Source: an uncultured Phascolarctobacterium sp.
GTDB taxonomy: Bacteria > Bacillota > Negativicutes > Acidaminococcales > Acidaminococcaceae
Direction: 5' to 3'
DNA length: 64,000 nt
Assembly: GCA_900541915.1 (NCBI GenBank)
Contig: UQLS01000001.1
Location: forward strand, 1-64,000
A model generated the notes under the pieces. The model worked only from the letters and a program-made list of their open reading frames with translations, had not been told where the DNA came from and ran no database searches. The translations under genes were made by a program, and so were the position numbers. Of the stretch, positions 1-9,090 are shown piece by piece. How positions within the stretch are numbered: the first letter of the stretch is position 1; every line of letters starts with the position of its first letter.

Positions 1-55
1 GAGCACCTCCTTGCCAAGGAGGGGGTCGCGAGTTCGAATCTCGTTTTCCGCTCCA
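1..55 (+). tRNA. tRNA-Gly (GCC), 5' end missing
   Basis: The window opens inside a tRNA. The anticodon stem CCTCC/GGAGG encloses the loop TTGCCAA, giving anticodon GCC (glycine). A normal T-arm (GTTCGAATC) and an encoded 3' CCA at 53-55 follow. The acceptor 5' strand and most of the D-arm lie upstream of the window. Confidence 0.93.
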
Positions 56-56
56 C

Positions 57-132
57 AGGGGTATAGCTCAACTGGTAGAGTAGCGGTCTCCAAAACCGTT
101 GGTTGTGGGTTCGATTCCTACTGCCCCTGCCA
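57..132 (+). tRNA. tRNA-Trp (CCA)
   Basis: This is a complete 76-base tRNA. The acceptor strands AGGGGTA and TGCCCCT pair over seven positions, the D-arm contains AGCTCAACTGGTAGAG, the anticodon loop CTCCAAA gives anticodon CCA (tryptophan), the T-arm contains GGTTCGATTCC, the discriminator is G, and the 3' CCA is encoded. It starts one base after the tRNA-Gly, so the two belong to one array. Confidence 0.96.
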
Positions 133-143
133 CTTAAAAAGTA

Positions 144-172
144 AGGCTCAGACTTAGGTCTGGGCCTTTTTT
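144..172 (+). terminator. Terminator of the tRNA array
   Basis: A roughly 10-bp stem (AGGCTCAGAC with GTCTGGGCCT, one G-T pair) closes a four-base loop and runs into six T residues. It sits 11 bases after tRNA-Trp and would stop the tRNA transcript. Confidence 0.9.
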
Positions 173-221
173 GTTACTTTCTGCTAATTGGTTTGAAAAT
201 GTAAAAGAAAGAGTGAGTCAG

Positions 222-482
222 ATGCGTGAAATATTAGCTGGTAGAGTTTACCGTCATTTTAAAGGAAATTTATATAGAGTTATTTTAATAGCTGTACATT
301 CTGAAACAGGTGAAAAACATGTAGTTTATGAAGCTTTATACGGAGATTTTGGTTATTATGTACGGCCGTATGAAATGTTTGCTTCAGAAGTTGACCATGA
401 AAAATATCCTGGAGTGAAACAAAAGTATCGTTTTGAGATTGCTGATAATTTACAGGATAAAGAAAGTGTGAAATTAGAGTAG
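222..482 (+). CDS. DUF1653 domain protein
   Basis: This 86-residue protein matches the small DUF1653 family: the pattern GxxYRHFKGNLY near the N-terminus, then ETGEKHVVYEALYGD, RPxEMF and a closing FxSEVDHEKYP-like segment. The family is widespread in bacteria and has no established function. I chose the ATG at 222 because it puts the first family motif a few residues in, as in homologues; an in-frame TTG at 171 would start inside the tRNA terminator. The Shine-Dalgarno is weak (AAGAAAGAG). It sits alone between the tRNA array and the lapA-recJ unit, and no strong promoter is visible. Confidence 0.8.
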   Translation: MREILAGRVYRHFKGNLYRVILIAVHSETGEKHVVYEALYGDFGYYVRPYEMFASEVDHEKYPGVKQKYRFEIADNLQDKESVKLE

Positions 483-520
483 TACAGCAGGAATTTTATT
501 ACTAATAAACGAATAAATAT

Positions 521-529
521 TGTTATAAT
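521..529 (+). promoter_or_regulatory. Extended -10 promoter for the lapA-like/recJ operon
   Basis: TGTTATAAT is an extended -10 element lying 25 bases before the lapA-like start. There is no good -35 at the usual distance (ACTAAT is the nearest), as expected for extended -10 promoters. The Shine-Dalgarno AGGAGATGA follows at about 541. Confidence 0.6.
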
Positions 530-553
530 GTTTATTTTTTAGGAGATGATAGT

Positions 554-913
554 ATGCCATATTTGCTGTTTACTGTTTTAGTCAGCATAGTTGTTGCTTT
601 GTTTGCGGTGCAGAACGCAGTAGGTGTTGCTTTGAATTTCTTTGTTTGGAGTTTTCAAAGCTCATTGGTTATAGTTATTTTGGGATCGTTTCTGTTGGGC
701 ATATTGGTGGCAGGCTGCTATCTGTTGATGGTGAAGGCACGTCATTATATGCTGGAAAGAAAACTGAACGATGAAATTGCTAAGCTGCAAAGAGAAAAAA
801 AGACTTTGGAAGAACAGGTTGCCATGCTTATGCATAATCAGAAGCTGCGCAGTGAAGCTGGCAAAAATAATGCAACGGAGTCAATGAAAAGTTCTTCTGC
901 GGAGCAGAAATAA
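554..913 (+). CDS. LapA-family (DUF1049) small membrane protein
   Basis: This 119-residue protein has two hydrophobic helices (about residues 2-22 and 36-60) separated by a short loop containing NFFVWSF, then a charged coiled-coil-like tail (about 68-100) rich in Lys and Glu. That layout matches the LapA/DUF1049 family, whose E. coli member LapA acts with LapB in lipopolysaccharide control. The start has a good Shine-Dalgarno (AGGAGATGA). Its stop codon overlaps the recJ start by one base, so the two are translationally coupled. The link to LPS assembly is plausible for a diderm but is inferred. Confidence 0.78.
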   Translation: MPYLLFTVLVSIVVALFAVQNAVGVALNFFVWSFQSSLVIVILGSFLLGILVAGCYLLMVKARHYMLERKLNDEIAKLQREKKTLEEQVAMLMHNQKLRSEAGKNNATESMKSSSAEQK

Positions 914-3231
914 TGATTGGTAAGAGAAAAATCTGGCATGTTAAGGAATTTAATAAAGAAAAGGCTGGTTGTTTGGCTGCAGAACTGGATGTTTCTCCTA
1001 TCGTAACGGGTATACTTTTAGAGCGAGGTTTTACTACTGCTGAAGCGATGCGGGAATTTTTGTATGGCAGTAATACTCCTTTTCATGACCCATTTCTGAT
1101 GAAGGATATGGAAAAAACCGTACAGCGCATTAAAACTGCGATACAGACAGGTGAAAAGATTACTGTGTACGGAGATTATGATGTTGACGGAATAACCGCA
1201 GCTTCATTGCTTTATATTTATCTTAAAGAGGCTGGAGCATGTGTAGATACCTATATTCCCAAGCGAGAAAATGAAGGGTATGGTTTAAATGATGCTGCTT
1301 TAAAATATCTTGCTGAGCATGGAACAGGTTTGGTAGTAACTGTTGACTGTGGGATAAGCGGCGTGCATGAGGTTGAGCAAGCACCAGCAGGTATGGATAT
1401 TATTATTACGGACCACCATACGGTGCCGGAAATAGTGCCGCCCGCATATGCTATTATCAATCCCAAGCAGGTAGATTGTAATTATCCTTTTAAAAGTTTA
1501 AGCGGTGTAGGTGTAGCTTTTAAACTTTGCCAAGCCTTGGCATGGTCTGACAATACACAGGAATATTGGCAGGATTTGACGGAACTGGCAGCCTTGGGGA
1601 CTGTTGCTGATATTGTGCCTCTTCTCGGGGAGAATAGAGAAATTGTGCGTCGTGGTCTTGCGGCTATGAAAAATACCAGGCTGCCGGGTTTGCGGGCGTT
1701 GATTAAGGCAAGCGGCTGTAATCCAGAAAGTATCACTTCAGAAAATATAGGCTTTATGCTGGCACCGCGGCTGAATGCTGTGGGAAGATTAGAGCATGCA
1801 CAGTCAGCAGTAGAATTATTGGTCAGTGATGATTTGGAGAAAGCGACGGTTATTGCTGACAGCTTAAACAGAGAAAATGCTCTGCGACAGGAAATCAGCC
1901 GCCAGATTATGGAAGATGCAGAAGCAATGCTGGCGGAACAGAAGCATATCGATACTGCTATTGTATTGGATTCTGAAAACTGGCATCAGGGAGTAATTGG
2001 TATAGTTGCTTCTCGTTTGGTAGAAAAATACCATTTGCCTGTAGTGCTTTTGAGTATTTGCGGTGATATTGCAAAAGGCAGCTGCCGCAGTATACCGGCT
2101 CTGAATCTTTATGAGGCAATCAACGCGGAAAGTGATATTTTGCTGCAGTTTGGCGGGCATCATCAGGCTGCAGGTCTTACACTTCCGGTTGAGAAGGTAG
2201 ATGAATTCCGCAACAGATTCAGAAATTATGTAGCTCTACATCTGCAAAAGGAAGATTATTATCCGGAGCTTGATGTTGATTGTGCTTTAAGTGAAAATGG
2301 CTTGATAACTGTCCGTGATTTGGAAGAGCTGGCATTGTTAGAGCCGTTTGGGTGCTGCAATCTTACACCTGTATTTGCTTTTAAAAATGCTGTTATGGGC
2401 AATCAGAGAGCGATAGGCAAGGACAGGACGCATCTGCAGTTTAGTGTAAGCAAAGGCGACTGTTCCTATAAAGCTGTAATGTGGAATCATGCTGATTTAA
2501 TGCCGCTTTTGTACGATGGTATGTTAGCTGATATTGCTTTTATGCCGCGTATCAATGTTTGGAACGGAGAAAAATCAGTACAGCTACATGCCTTATCTGT
2601 GCGGCAAAAAATAGAAATCTGTGATTTAAGAAAGAATGCAGAAGATAAAAGCAAAATTGTAGAAATGTTTTTGCGGACGGCTGATAAGCTAACAGTTCTT
2701 GTAAATGAGATTGCTGAGCAGAATTGTTTGCCTATTAGCGAGCATTTGCAGATACGAACTTATGAGGATGCAGTAGAAACTGAACAGGTGATTTTATATG
2801 ACTTGCCTGAACGTCCTTTAAAAGAAATAATCAGCAATTTAATAGGAGCCGGGGTAAAACAAGCAGTTCTTGCCTTTAATCGTACAGACAGAGAGAAAGC
2901 AGAAACTTTGATGCGTTTACAGTATCCTGACAGAGATTCTTTAGCCGTAGTTTATAAAAAAATTATGGGGCTGCTGCATGAGCAGCCAGAGATAGATGCA
3001 GCAAAACTGCTGGAAGAAGAGCATGAGCTGATTTGCGAAAATTCTCTGCAGATTTTGCAGGAATTAGAATTTATTGTTCGCGAGAATAACTTGCTGCGTA
3101 TAGGAACTATCCGCAAATGTAATTTGGATGAATCTTCTCTTTATGTTGCTTTACAGCAGCAAAGAGCAAAATTACTGGAAATTTGTATGGAGAACATGCG
3201 GATATCACAGTATGAGTTGTTGCGAGCATGA
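913..3231 (+). CDS. recJ: Single-stranded-DNA-specific exonuclease RecJ
   Basis: RecJ degrades single-stranded DNA 5' to 3' in recombination and repair. The DHH phosphoesterase motifs are present: DYDVDG at residues 88-93 and DHH at 167-169, both metal-binding. The DHHA1 motif GGHHQAAG lies near residue 415, followed by an OB-fold region. At 772 residues it is longer than E. coli RecJ (577); the roughly 200 extra C-terminal residues match the extended RecJ common in Firmicutes. It overlaps the lapA-like gene and lies 25 bases before relA. Confidence 0.95.
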   Translation: MIGKRKIWHVKEFNKEKAGCLAAELDVSPIVTGILLERGFTTAEAMREFLYGSNTPFHDPFLMKDMEKTVQRIKTAIQTGEKITVYGDYDVDGITAASLLYIYLKEAGACVDTYIPKRENEGYGLNDAALKYLAEHGTGLVVTVDCGISGVHEVEQAPAGMDIIITDHHTVPEIVPPAYAIINPKQVDCNYPFKSLSGVGVAFKLCQALAWSDNTQEYWQDLTELAALGTVADIVPLLGENREIVRRGLAAMKNTRLPGLRALIKASGCNPESITSENIGFMLAPRLNAVGRLEHAQSAVELLVSDDLEKATVIADSLNRENALRQEISRQIMEDAEAMLAEQKHIDTAIVLDSENWHQGVIGIVASRLVEKYHLPVVLLSICGDIAKGSCRSIPALNLYEAINAESDILLQFGGHHQAAGLTLPVEKVDEFRNRFRNYVALHLQKEDYYPELDVDCALSENGLITVRDLEELALLEPFGCCNLTPVFAFKNAVMGNQRAIGKDRTHLQFSVSKGDCSYKAVMWNHADLMPLLYDGMLADIAFMPRINVWNGEKSVQLHALSVRQKIEICDLRKNAEDKSKIVEMFLRTADKLTVLVNEIAEQNCLPISEHLQIRTYEDAVETEQVILYDLPERPLKEIISNLIGAGVKQAVLAFNRTDREKAETLMRLQYPDRDSLAVVYKKIMGLLHEQPEIDAAKLLEEEHELICENSLQILQELEFIVRENNLLRIGTIRKCNLDESSLYVALQQQRAKLLEICMENMRISQYELLRA

Positions 3232-3256
3232 AATAGTTTAGATGGGAGTGGGAGTT

Positions 3257-5503
3257 ATGCCTACTACAAATGATGCGGTTAATATCGAAGAGTTTTTCGA
3301 CCGAGTAAATAAATATTTAACTGAAGACCAGGTCGCTTTTGTACGCAAAGCGTATGAATTGGCAGCGGAAGCACATGCTGTACAGCGCAGAAAGTCCGGC
3401 GAGCCATATATTATTCATCCTATTGGTGTTGCAAGCATTTTAGCTCAGCTGCAAATGGATGATAAAACATTGGCAGCAGCTTTCCTGCACGATGTGGTAG
3501 AGGATACCGACTATACGCTTGAAGATATTAAAGAAAGATTTGGTGTCGTAGTTGCTAATTTGGTGGACGGTGTTACTAAATTAGGTAAGATTGAATATAT
3601 CTCTAAAGAAGACCGCCAGATAGAAAATTACCGCAAAATGTTTTTAGCTATGGCCAGGGACATCCGTGTTGTTTTGATTAAGCTGGCTGATAGACTGCAT
3701 AATATGCGTACTATGAAATATATGCCGGTGCATAAACAGCAGTCTATTTCCCGTGAGACATTGGAAATTTATGCTCCTCTGGCACATAGATTAGGTATTT
3801 ATACTATTAAATGGGAGCTTGAAGATTTAGCTTTCCGTTATATGGAGCCGGATATTTATTATAATCTGGTAGAACAGGTAAAGATTAAACGCCGTGAACG
3901 CGAAGCAATGATTAACGAAGCAATGGCGGAAATGAAGGAAAGCCTGGAAAAAGCTAATATTAAGTGCGAAATTCAAGGTCGTCCTAAGAATTTTTACAGC
4001 ATTCATAAAAAAATGCTGCGTGACCATAAAGAACTTAATGAAATATATGATCTTTTAGCCATCAGGGTGCTGGTAGATACGGTAAAAGACTGCTATGGAA
4101 CGCTTGGTATTGTGCATAGTATGTGGCGTCCTATTCCCGGACGTTTTAAAGACTATGTAGCGGTACCGAAATCTAATATGTATCAGTCTCTGCATACGAC
4201 AGTACTTTCTACTGGTGGTCAGCCGCTGGAAATTCAAATCCGTACTTTTGAGATGCATCGTATTTCTGAATATGGTATCGCTGCGCATTGGCGCTATAAA
4301 GAAAGCGGCGGCAGCAAGCCTGCTTCTCAAAGCAGTACTGATAAGGGATTTGATGCCAAACTTTCTTGGCTGAGACAGCTGTTGGAATGGCATCAGGATA
4401 TGAATGATTCCCGTGACTTTGTCAATACAGTCAAGATGGATATCTTTGCTGATGAAGTATTTGTATTTACGCCCAGAGGTGACGTAATTGACTTGCCCGT
4501 TGGCAGTGTTCCTATTGATTTTGCTTATCGTATTCATACTGATGTAGGTAACCGCTGTGTTGGTGCTAAAGTTAACGGGCGCATAGTTCCGCTTGACTTC
4601 AAACTGAGCAACGGTGATATAGTTGAAGTTATTACCTCCAAGCAATCTAGCGGCCCAAGCCGTGACTGGCTGAATATTGTCGGGTCTTCTGATACCCGTA
4701 ATAAGATTAAAGGCTGGTTCAAGAAAGAACGCCGCGAAGAAAATATTATTAAAGGCCGTGAAATGCTGGAAAAAGAAGCCAAGAGACTTGGTTATGACCC
4801 GAAGGTATTGGCACGACCGGAAAAACTTAAAGAAGCAGGAACTAAACTGCGCATTGACAGCGATGAAAATTTATTGGCTGCTTTAGGATATGGTGGGGTT
4901 ACTTTAAATTCTGTTATATCTAAATTAGTCGAGATATACAAGAAAGATCAGAAGCTTAACACAACTAAAGATTTATCGGAACTGCTGGCAGAGCTGAAGC
5001 CAAGAAAGTCCAAAGCCAAAGCAAGTCATGGTATACTGGTTAAAGGTGAAGAGGGCATCATGGTTAAGCTGGCGCGCTGCTGCAATCCTATTCCCGGTGA
5101 TCCGGTTATAGGCTACATTACTCGCGGCAGTGGTGTTTCTGTACATAGAGCAGACTGTCCGAATGTTTTAAGCAATAATCCTGACGAGCAGAGCCGTTTG
5201 ATTGAAGTTTCCTGGGATGTTGGCATTGATTCGGTTTATAAGGTAAATATTGTTATTACTTCTGTAAATCGTCCCGGTATGATGGCTGATATTATGATGG
5301 CTACCAGTGAAGCTAAGCTTAACATTTTCTCATTGAATTGCCGTACTGATAAAAATAAAGTTGCTACTACACATATCGGACTTGATATCAGCAGCCTTGA
5401 GCAGTTAGAATATATTATGAACCGTATACGCCGCATGAAGGGTGTTTACAGTGTAGAACGCGTTGTAGCAAACTTTAACGGCAATAACGGAGGTAAGAAA
5501 TGA
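3257..5503 (+). CDS. relA: Bifunctional (p)ppGpp synthetase/hydrolase Rel
   Basis: Rel makes and degrades the alarmone (p)ppGpp in the stringent response. In order it has an HD hydrolase domain (HDVVED near residue 77), a synthetase domain (RPKNFYSIHKK, then FKDYVAVPKSNMYQSLHTT), a TGS domain (VFTPRGDVIDLPVGS) and a C-terminal ACT domain. The RFKD variant at the synthetase motif and the intact HD motif indicate a bifunctional enzyme. I chose the ATG at 3257 (748 residues), 8 bases after GGGAGTGG-like Shine-Dalgarno sequence, over the ATG at 3242, which has none. The stop overlaps the dtd start (ATGA). Confidence 0.96.
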   Translation: MPTTNDAVNIEEFFDRVNKYLTEDQVAFVRKAYELAAEAHAVQRRKSGEPYIIHPIGVASILAQLQMDDKTLAAAFLHDVVEDTDYTLEDIKERFGVVVANLVDGVTKLGKIEYISKEDRQIENYRKMFLAMARDIRVVLIKLADRLHNMRTMKYMPVHKQQSISRETLEIYAPLAHRLGIYTIKWELEDLAFRYMEPDIYYNLVEQVKIKRREREAMINEAMAEMKESLEKANIKCEIQGRPKNFYSIHKKMLRDHKELNEIYDLLAIRVLVDTVKDCYGTLGIVHSMWRPIPGRFKDYVAVPKSNMYQSLHTTVLSTGGQPLEIQIRTFEMHRISEYGIAAHWRYKESGGSKPASQSSTDKGFDAKLSWLRQLLEWHQDMNDSRDFVNTVKMDIFADEVFVFTPRGDVIDLPVGSVPIDFAYRIHTDVGNRCVGAKVNGRIVPLDFKLSNGDIVEVITSKQSSGPSRDWLNIVGSSDTRNKIKGWFKKERREENIIKGREMLEKEAKRLGYDPKVLARPEKLKEAGTKLRIDSDENLLAALGYGGVTLNSVISKLVEIYKKDQKLNTTKDLSELLAELKPRKSKAKASHGILVKGEEGIMVKLARCCNPIPGDPVIGYITRGSGVSVHRADCPNVLSNNPDEQSRLIEVSWDVGIDSVYKVNIVITSVNRPGMMADIMMATSEAKLNIFSLNCRTDKNKVATTHIGLDISSLEQLEYIMNRIRRMKGVYSVERVVANFNGNNGGKK

Positions 5504-5949
5504 GAGCAGTTGTACAGCGTGTAGATAAAGCGAAAGTAACAGTTGATGGAAAAATCGTAGGTGAAATCAGCAGAGGGTTGATGGTTCTTGTAGGTGTTGT
5601 AGAAGGCGATACTGAAAAGGATGTACAATATCTTGCTGATAAAGTTACCGGTTTGCGCATTTTTGAAGATGAAGCTGAAAAAATGAATTTATCAGTCAAA
5701 GACATAGGCGGAGAAATTTTGAGTGTTTCTCAGTTTACGCTATACGGTGACTGTCGCAAAGGGAAAAGACCTTCTTTCGATAAAGCTGCAAAGCCAGAAA
5801 CTGCTATCGTTTTGTATGAAAAATTTAATGAATTATGCAGGCAGCAAAATATAAAAGTCGAAACAGGTGTTTTTGGCGCGCATATGTTAGTTGAGCTTGC
5901 CAATAATGGTCCTGTAACGATTCTGCTGGACAGCAGTAAGATGTTCTGA
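5500..5949 (+). CDS. dtd: D-aminoacyl-tRNA deacylase
   Basis: Dtd hydrolyses D-amino acids (and glycine) wrongly attached to tRNAs. The 149-residue length is typical. It shows the N-terminal MRAVVQRV, the central SQFTLYGDCRKGKRPSF motif and the C-terminal NGPVT motif, which carries the Gly-cisPro dipeptide used to reject L-aminoacyl substrates. It overlaps relA by four bases, an arrangement common in Firmicutes, and precedes the metallo-hydrolase by 12 bases. Confidence 0.96.
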   Translation: MRAVVQRVDKAKVTVDGKIVGEISRGLMVLVGVVEGDTEKDVQYLADKVTGLRIFEDEAEKMNLSVKDIGGEILSVSQFTLYGDCRKGKRPSFDKAAKPETAIVLYEKFNELCRQQNIKVETGVFGAHMLVELANNGPVTILLDSSKMF

Positions 5950-5961
5950 CGAGGAGGATTT

Positions 5962-6582
5962 ATGAAAATATATAAATTAGAGGTAGGCATGCTTGCTACC
6001 AACTGCTATATTGCAGTAAATGAAGAATTAAAGGAAGGCGTGATTGTCGATCCGGGCGGTGATGCTGATAAAATATTGGAAGCCGTAACAAAATTAGGCA
6101 TTACTGTTAAAGCTATCTTCATTACCCATGGGCATAGCGACCATATTATGGCGTTAAATGAAGTTAGAAAGGCTACAGGTGCTCCTGTATATGTCAGCAG
6201 CGAAGATGCTGATATGCTTACAAGAGCAGATCGTAATCTTTCTATTTACATGTCTAATGGTTTGGAATGTGCTGCAGCTGAAAATCTGTTTAAAGATGGT
6301 GATGTTGTAGAAGCTGCCGGCATGCAGTTTAAGGTTTATGCTACACCGGGCCATACTAAAGGCGGTGTTTGTCTGCAAGTAGAAGATACAGTATTTTGCG
6401 GAGATACAGTATTTTGTGAATCCATTGGCCGTACCGATTTACCGGGCGGAAGCTATAAGGAAATATTACAGTCAATAAAAAATAAAATTTTGGTGTTGGA
6501 TGATGCGACGAAGCTTTTGCCGGGCCATGGTCCTGCTACAACTGTAGGTTGGGAACGCCGCAGAAACCCTTTCTTACAATAA
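5962..6582 (+). CDS. MBL-fold metallo-hydrolase (glyoxalase II-like)
   Basis: This 206-residue protein has the complete metallo-beta-lactamase fold metal site: THGHSDH (HxHxDH), the later His in TPGHT, the Asp in FCGDTVF, and the last His in LPGHGP. It belongs to the short GloB-like group that regularly follows dtd in Firmicutes. Hydrolysis of a thioester such as S-lactoylglutathione is the family precedent, but the substrate of this clade is not settled. The start is backed by GAGGAGG 8 bases upstream. Confidence 0.88.
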   Translation: MKIYKLEVGMLATNCYIAVNEELKEGVIVDPGGDADKILEAVTKLGITVKAIFITHGHSDHIMALNEVRKATGAPVYVSSEDADMLTRADRNLSIYMSNGLECAAAENLFKDGDVVEAAGMQFKVYATPGHTKGGVCLQVEDTVFCGDTVFCESIGRTDLPGGSYKEILQSIKNKILVLDDATKLLPGHGPATTVGWERRRNPFLQ

Positions 6583-6585
6583 ATC

Positions 6586-7659
6586 ATGTTTAAATACTGG
6601 CCTTATATCAAAACAAGTACATTTTTTAAATTGCTGGTAACAGCTGCGGTGTCCTTTATTCTTTATCAGATGGCAGTTTTTCTTCTGCCGTTGTTTTTAG
6701 CTATCGGTATGGCTTTTGCCTTATACCCGATTGTTAATCTGATTGCTAAGATCAAAGTAGGACAGGGTACGATACATTTATCACGTGTTGTTGCCATTGC
6801 TTTAGCCTTTGTTACTTTTGGTATCTTTGTACTGGTAACTATAGGTTTTATTATTCTGCCGCTTTTTGGTCAGATTAATGAGCTTTTAGTTCAGTTACCG
6901 GTGTTTATGACTAAAGCAGAAGCTAATAATCTGAATATATTTTTCGATGGCAGTGGTAAATATCCGCAGCTGCCTTCAACCTTCGGCATGCTGCTGGATG
7001 AAATTGTCAACTGGGCGATGATTTTTGTCAGCAATATTTTGAAGAATTTGCTGCATTCCAGTATTGATATTATTAAGAATCTGGTAGGATTGGTAGTTGT
7101 ACCGTTCTTGTCATTCTACTTTTTAAAAGATTGGCGTGAACTGCGTTTAATGGTAATAAACCTTTTCAATTATGATGCGCAGGAAAAAGCTGCACATGTA
7201 ATTGATGAAATAGGACGTACTTTGAGTGCTTATATTCAAGGCTTAGGTAAGCTGAGCCTGATTGCCGGTATCAGTATTACTTTGGGAACTTTAAGCTTAG
7301 GTGTTGATTTTCCTTTGGTTTTAGGCTTTTTAGCTATGCTGGCTGAAACTGTACCTGTAGTAGGACCTATGGTGGGTGCCGTGCCTGCAATCTTTATTGC
7401 TTATGGTCAATCAAGCACTAATGCTTTTTATGTTGCATTGTTTTATATAATATTCTATCAATTTGACGCCAACTTTATCATGCCTAAGATTATGGGCCAG
7501 AAAATTGACTTGCATCCTGTTGTTTTGATTATCAGCTTACTGATTGGTGCAAAGCTGTTTGGTATTTTGGGTATGCTGTTTGCGGTGCCGGTAGCTGCTG
7601 TTTATCGTGTATTATATAAAGAATTATGGCATGACGGAGAGCAGGCAGTGAAAAAATGA
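6586..7659 (+). CDS. AI-2E family transporter (YdiK/YtvI-like permease)
   Basis: This is a 357-residue polytopic membrane protein with about seven or eight hydrophobic segments, matching the AI-2E family (PF01594). Visible hallmarks are the central PFLSFYFLKDW segment and the later VPVVGPMVGAVPA and QFDANFIMPKIMGQKIDLHP segments. Family members have been linked to AI-2 export or Na+/H+ antiport; no substrate can be inferred here. No Shine-Dalgarno is evident before the ATG, which lies three bases after the preceding stop, so translation is probably coupled. It overlaps hemZ by four bases. Confidence 0.88.
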   Translation: MFKYWPYIKTSTFFKLLVTAAVSFILYQMAVFLLPLFLAIGMAFALYPIVNLIAKIKVGQGTIHLSRVVAIALAFVTFGIFVLVTIGFIILPLFGQINELLVQLPVFMTKAEANNLNIFFDGSGKYPQLPSTFGMLLDEIVNWAMIFVSNILKNLLHSSIDIIKNLVGLVVVPFLSFYFLKDWRELRLMVINLFNYDAQEKAAHVIDEIGRTLSAYIQGLGKLSLIAGISITLGTLSLGVDFPLVLGFLAMLAETVPVVGPMVGAVPAIFIAYGQSSTNAFYVALFYIIFYQFDANFIMPKIMGQKIDLHPVVLIISLLIGAKLFGILGMLFAVPVAAVYRVLYKELWHDGEQAVKK

Positions 7660-9077
7660 AAACTTTTAAACTTATACATGATTTGAATTTTGATGTGACG
7701 CGGTCAGTACATGACATGGCCGCGTTATTTGCTTATTTTCCTGAACGTAACAGCAATACTGTTTTGAGAATATGTTATGCTGAAAATAGCTGCCGAGCGA
7801 TTTTGCAAATACCTGAACAAGAGTTGTGCAGCAGTGCGTTTTTCTGTGACAGTGATATCAGCGGTGAAGTAACACGCTGTATTAAACTGGCGGTGCTGGA
7901 TGTTTTCGCAAAGCTTACCGGAGAAAAACCATATTTGCCTTGGGGTATATTAACAGGCGTGCGTCCGGGTAAGCTGGCTCATAAGCTGATAGATATTGGT
8001 TTAGCTGCAGAAGATTTACCTGAGTATCTGCAGGCAAAATATCTGCTGCCGTTAGAGCAGGGCAGGCTGCTTAGAGATATATGTATACTGCAGGATAAAG
8101 TATTGCCAGATCGTAAGGCTGTGGGCATTTATATTGGTATTCCGTTTTGCCCCAGTAAGTGTACATATTGTTCCTTTCCTTCCGGTATTGTGCCGCAGGA
8201 TGAAGAAAGTCAGCAAAACTTTCTGAATTTCATTGAACAAGATATAGATAATGTGGTAAAATTAATAAGTATGTATAGTTTAAATATTTCTTCTTTGTAT
8301 ATCGGCGGCGGAACTCCGACGAGTTTAAAGGAGAAAGTATTTGTCAGACTTATGGATTTAGCTGCTAAAAAATTGCTTTTGCCATCAGTGCAGGAATTTA
8401 CTGTAGAGGCTGGCAGACCGGATTGTTTCAGTGCAGAAAAACTACGCATGATGGAAGCCGCCGGAGTAAATCGCATCAGTGTAAATCCACAGACATTGCA
8501 TGATAAAACATTGCAGCTGATAGGCAGAAAACATAGTGCAGCTGATTTTTATCAGGCTTATGAGATGGCTGCTAACAGTTCTATTCCGATTATTAACACT
8601 GATTTAATAGTTGGGCTGCCAGGAGAAACAGCAGCGGAGATAGAATATTCCATAGGCGAAATTGCTAGGCTAAAGCCGCAGAATATTACCATACATACGC
8701 TTACCTTAAAAAAAGGTGCTGAAATGTTCGGCAGCAAGCTTACTCTGCCAGCACTGCAGGCAGAAAAAGTACTTGCTAAGGGGGCACAAATTGTTTCTGA
8801 GATAGGTATGAAGCCCTATTATTTGTACAGACAGCATTATATGCTGGGTCAGCTGGCTAATGTAGGCTATGCTTTGCCGGGAACAGAGAGCATTTATAAT
8901 ATTCAGATGATGGAGGAACGGCACACGGTAATCGGAATAGGGCCTTCTTCGGCTACTAAGGTACCGCTGCAGGATGGACATCATCTGCATAAACTGAATA
9001 TGCCTAAAAATATTGCAACATATACAGAAAATATACAGCAGCTTTCGGAAAAACGCCGAATGCTGTTTGAACAATAA
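7656..9077 (+). CDS. hemZ: Coproporphyrinogen III dehydrogenase-like radical SAM protein HemZ
   Basis: HemZ belongs to the HemN-like radical SAM family. The cluster-binding motif CPSKCTYC (CxxxCxxC) lies near residue 165, followed by YIGGGTPTSL and a typical SAM-binding core. A roughly 160-residue N-terminal extension is characteristic of the Firmicute HemZ subgroup (YhaV of B. subtilis), which commonly lies near hisS in anaerobes. The family is named for anaerobic coproporphyrinogen III oxidation, but direct activity of this subgroup is uncertain and no other haem gene is in the window. The 473-residue length is normal. Confidence 0.87.
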   Translation: MKTFKLIHDLNFDVTRSVHDMAALFAYFPERNSNTVLRICYAENSCRAILQIPEQELCSSAFFCDSDISGEVTRCIKLAVLDVFAKLTGEKPYLPWGILTGVRPGKLAHKLIDIGLAAEDLPEYLQAKYLLPLEQGRLLRDICILQDKVLPDRKAVGIYIGIPFCPSKCTYCSFPSGIVPQDEESQQNFLNFIEQDIDNVVKLISMYSLNISSLYIGGGTPTSLKEKVFVRLMDLAAKKLLLPSVQEFTVEAGRPDCFSAEKLRMMEAAGVNRISVNPQTLHDKTLQLIGRKHSAADFYQAYEMAANSSIPIINTDLIVGLPGETAAEIEYSIGEIARLKPQNITIHTLTLKKGAEMFGSKLTLPALQAEKVLAKGAQIVSEIGMKPYYLYRQHYMLGQLANVGYALPGTESIYNIQMMEERHTVIGIGPSSATKVPLQDGHHLHKLNMPKNIATYTENIQQLSEKRRMLFEQ

Positions 9078-9090
9078 AGGGGGATGAAGC

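Noticed and set aside
171..221. TTG-start extension of the DUF1653 gene
   Set aside because: It would begin within the T run of the tRNA terminator, and the extension has no match to the family.
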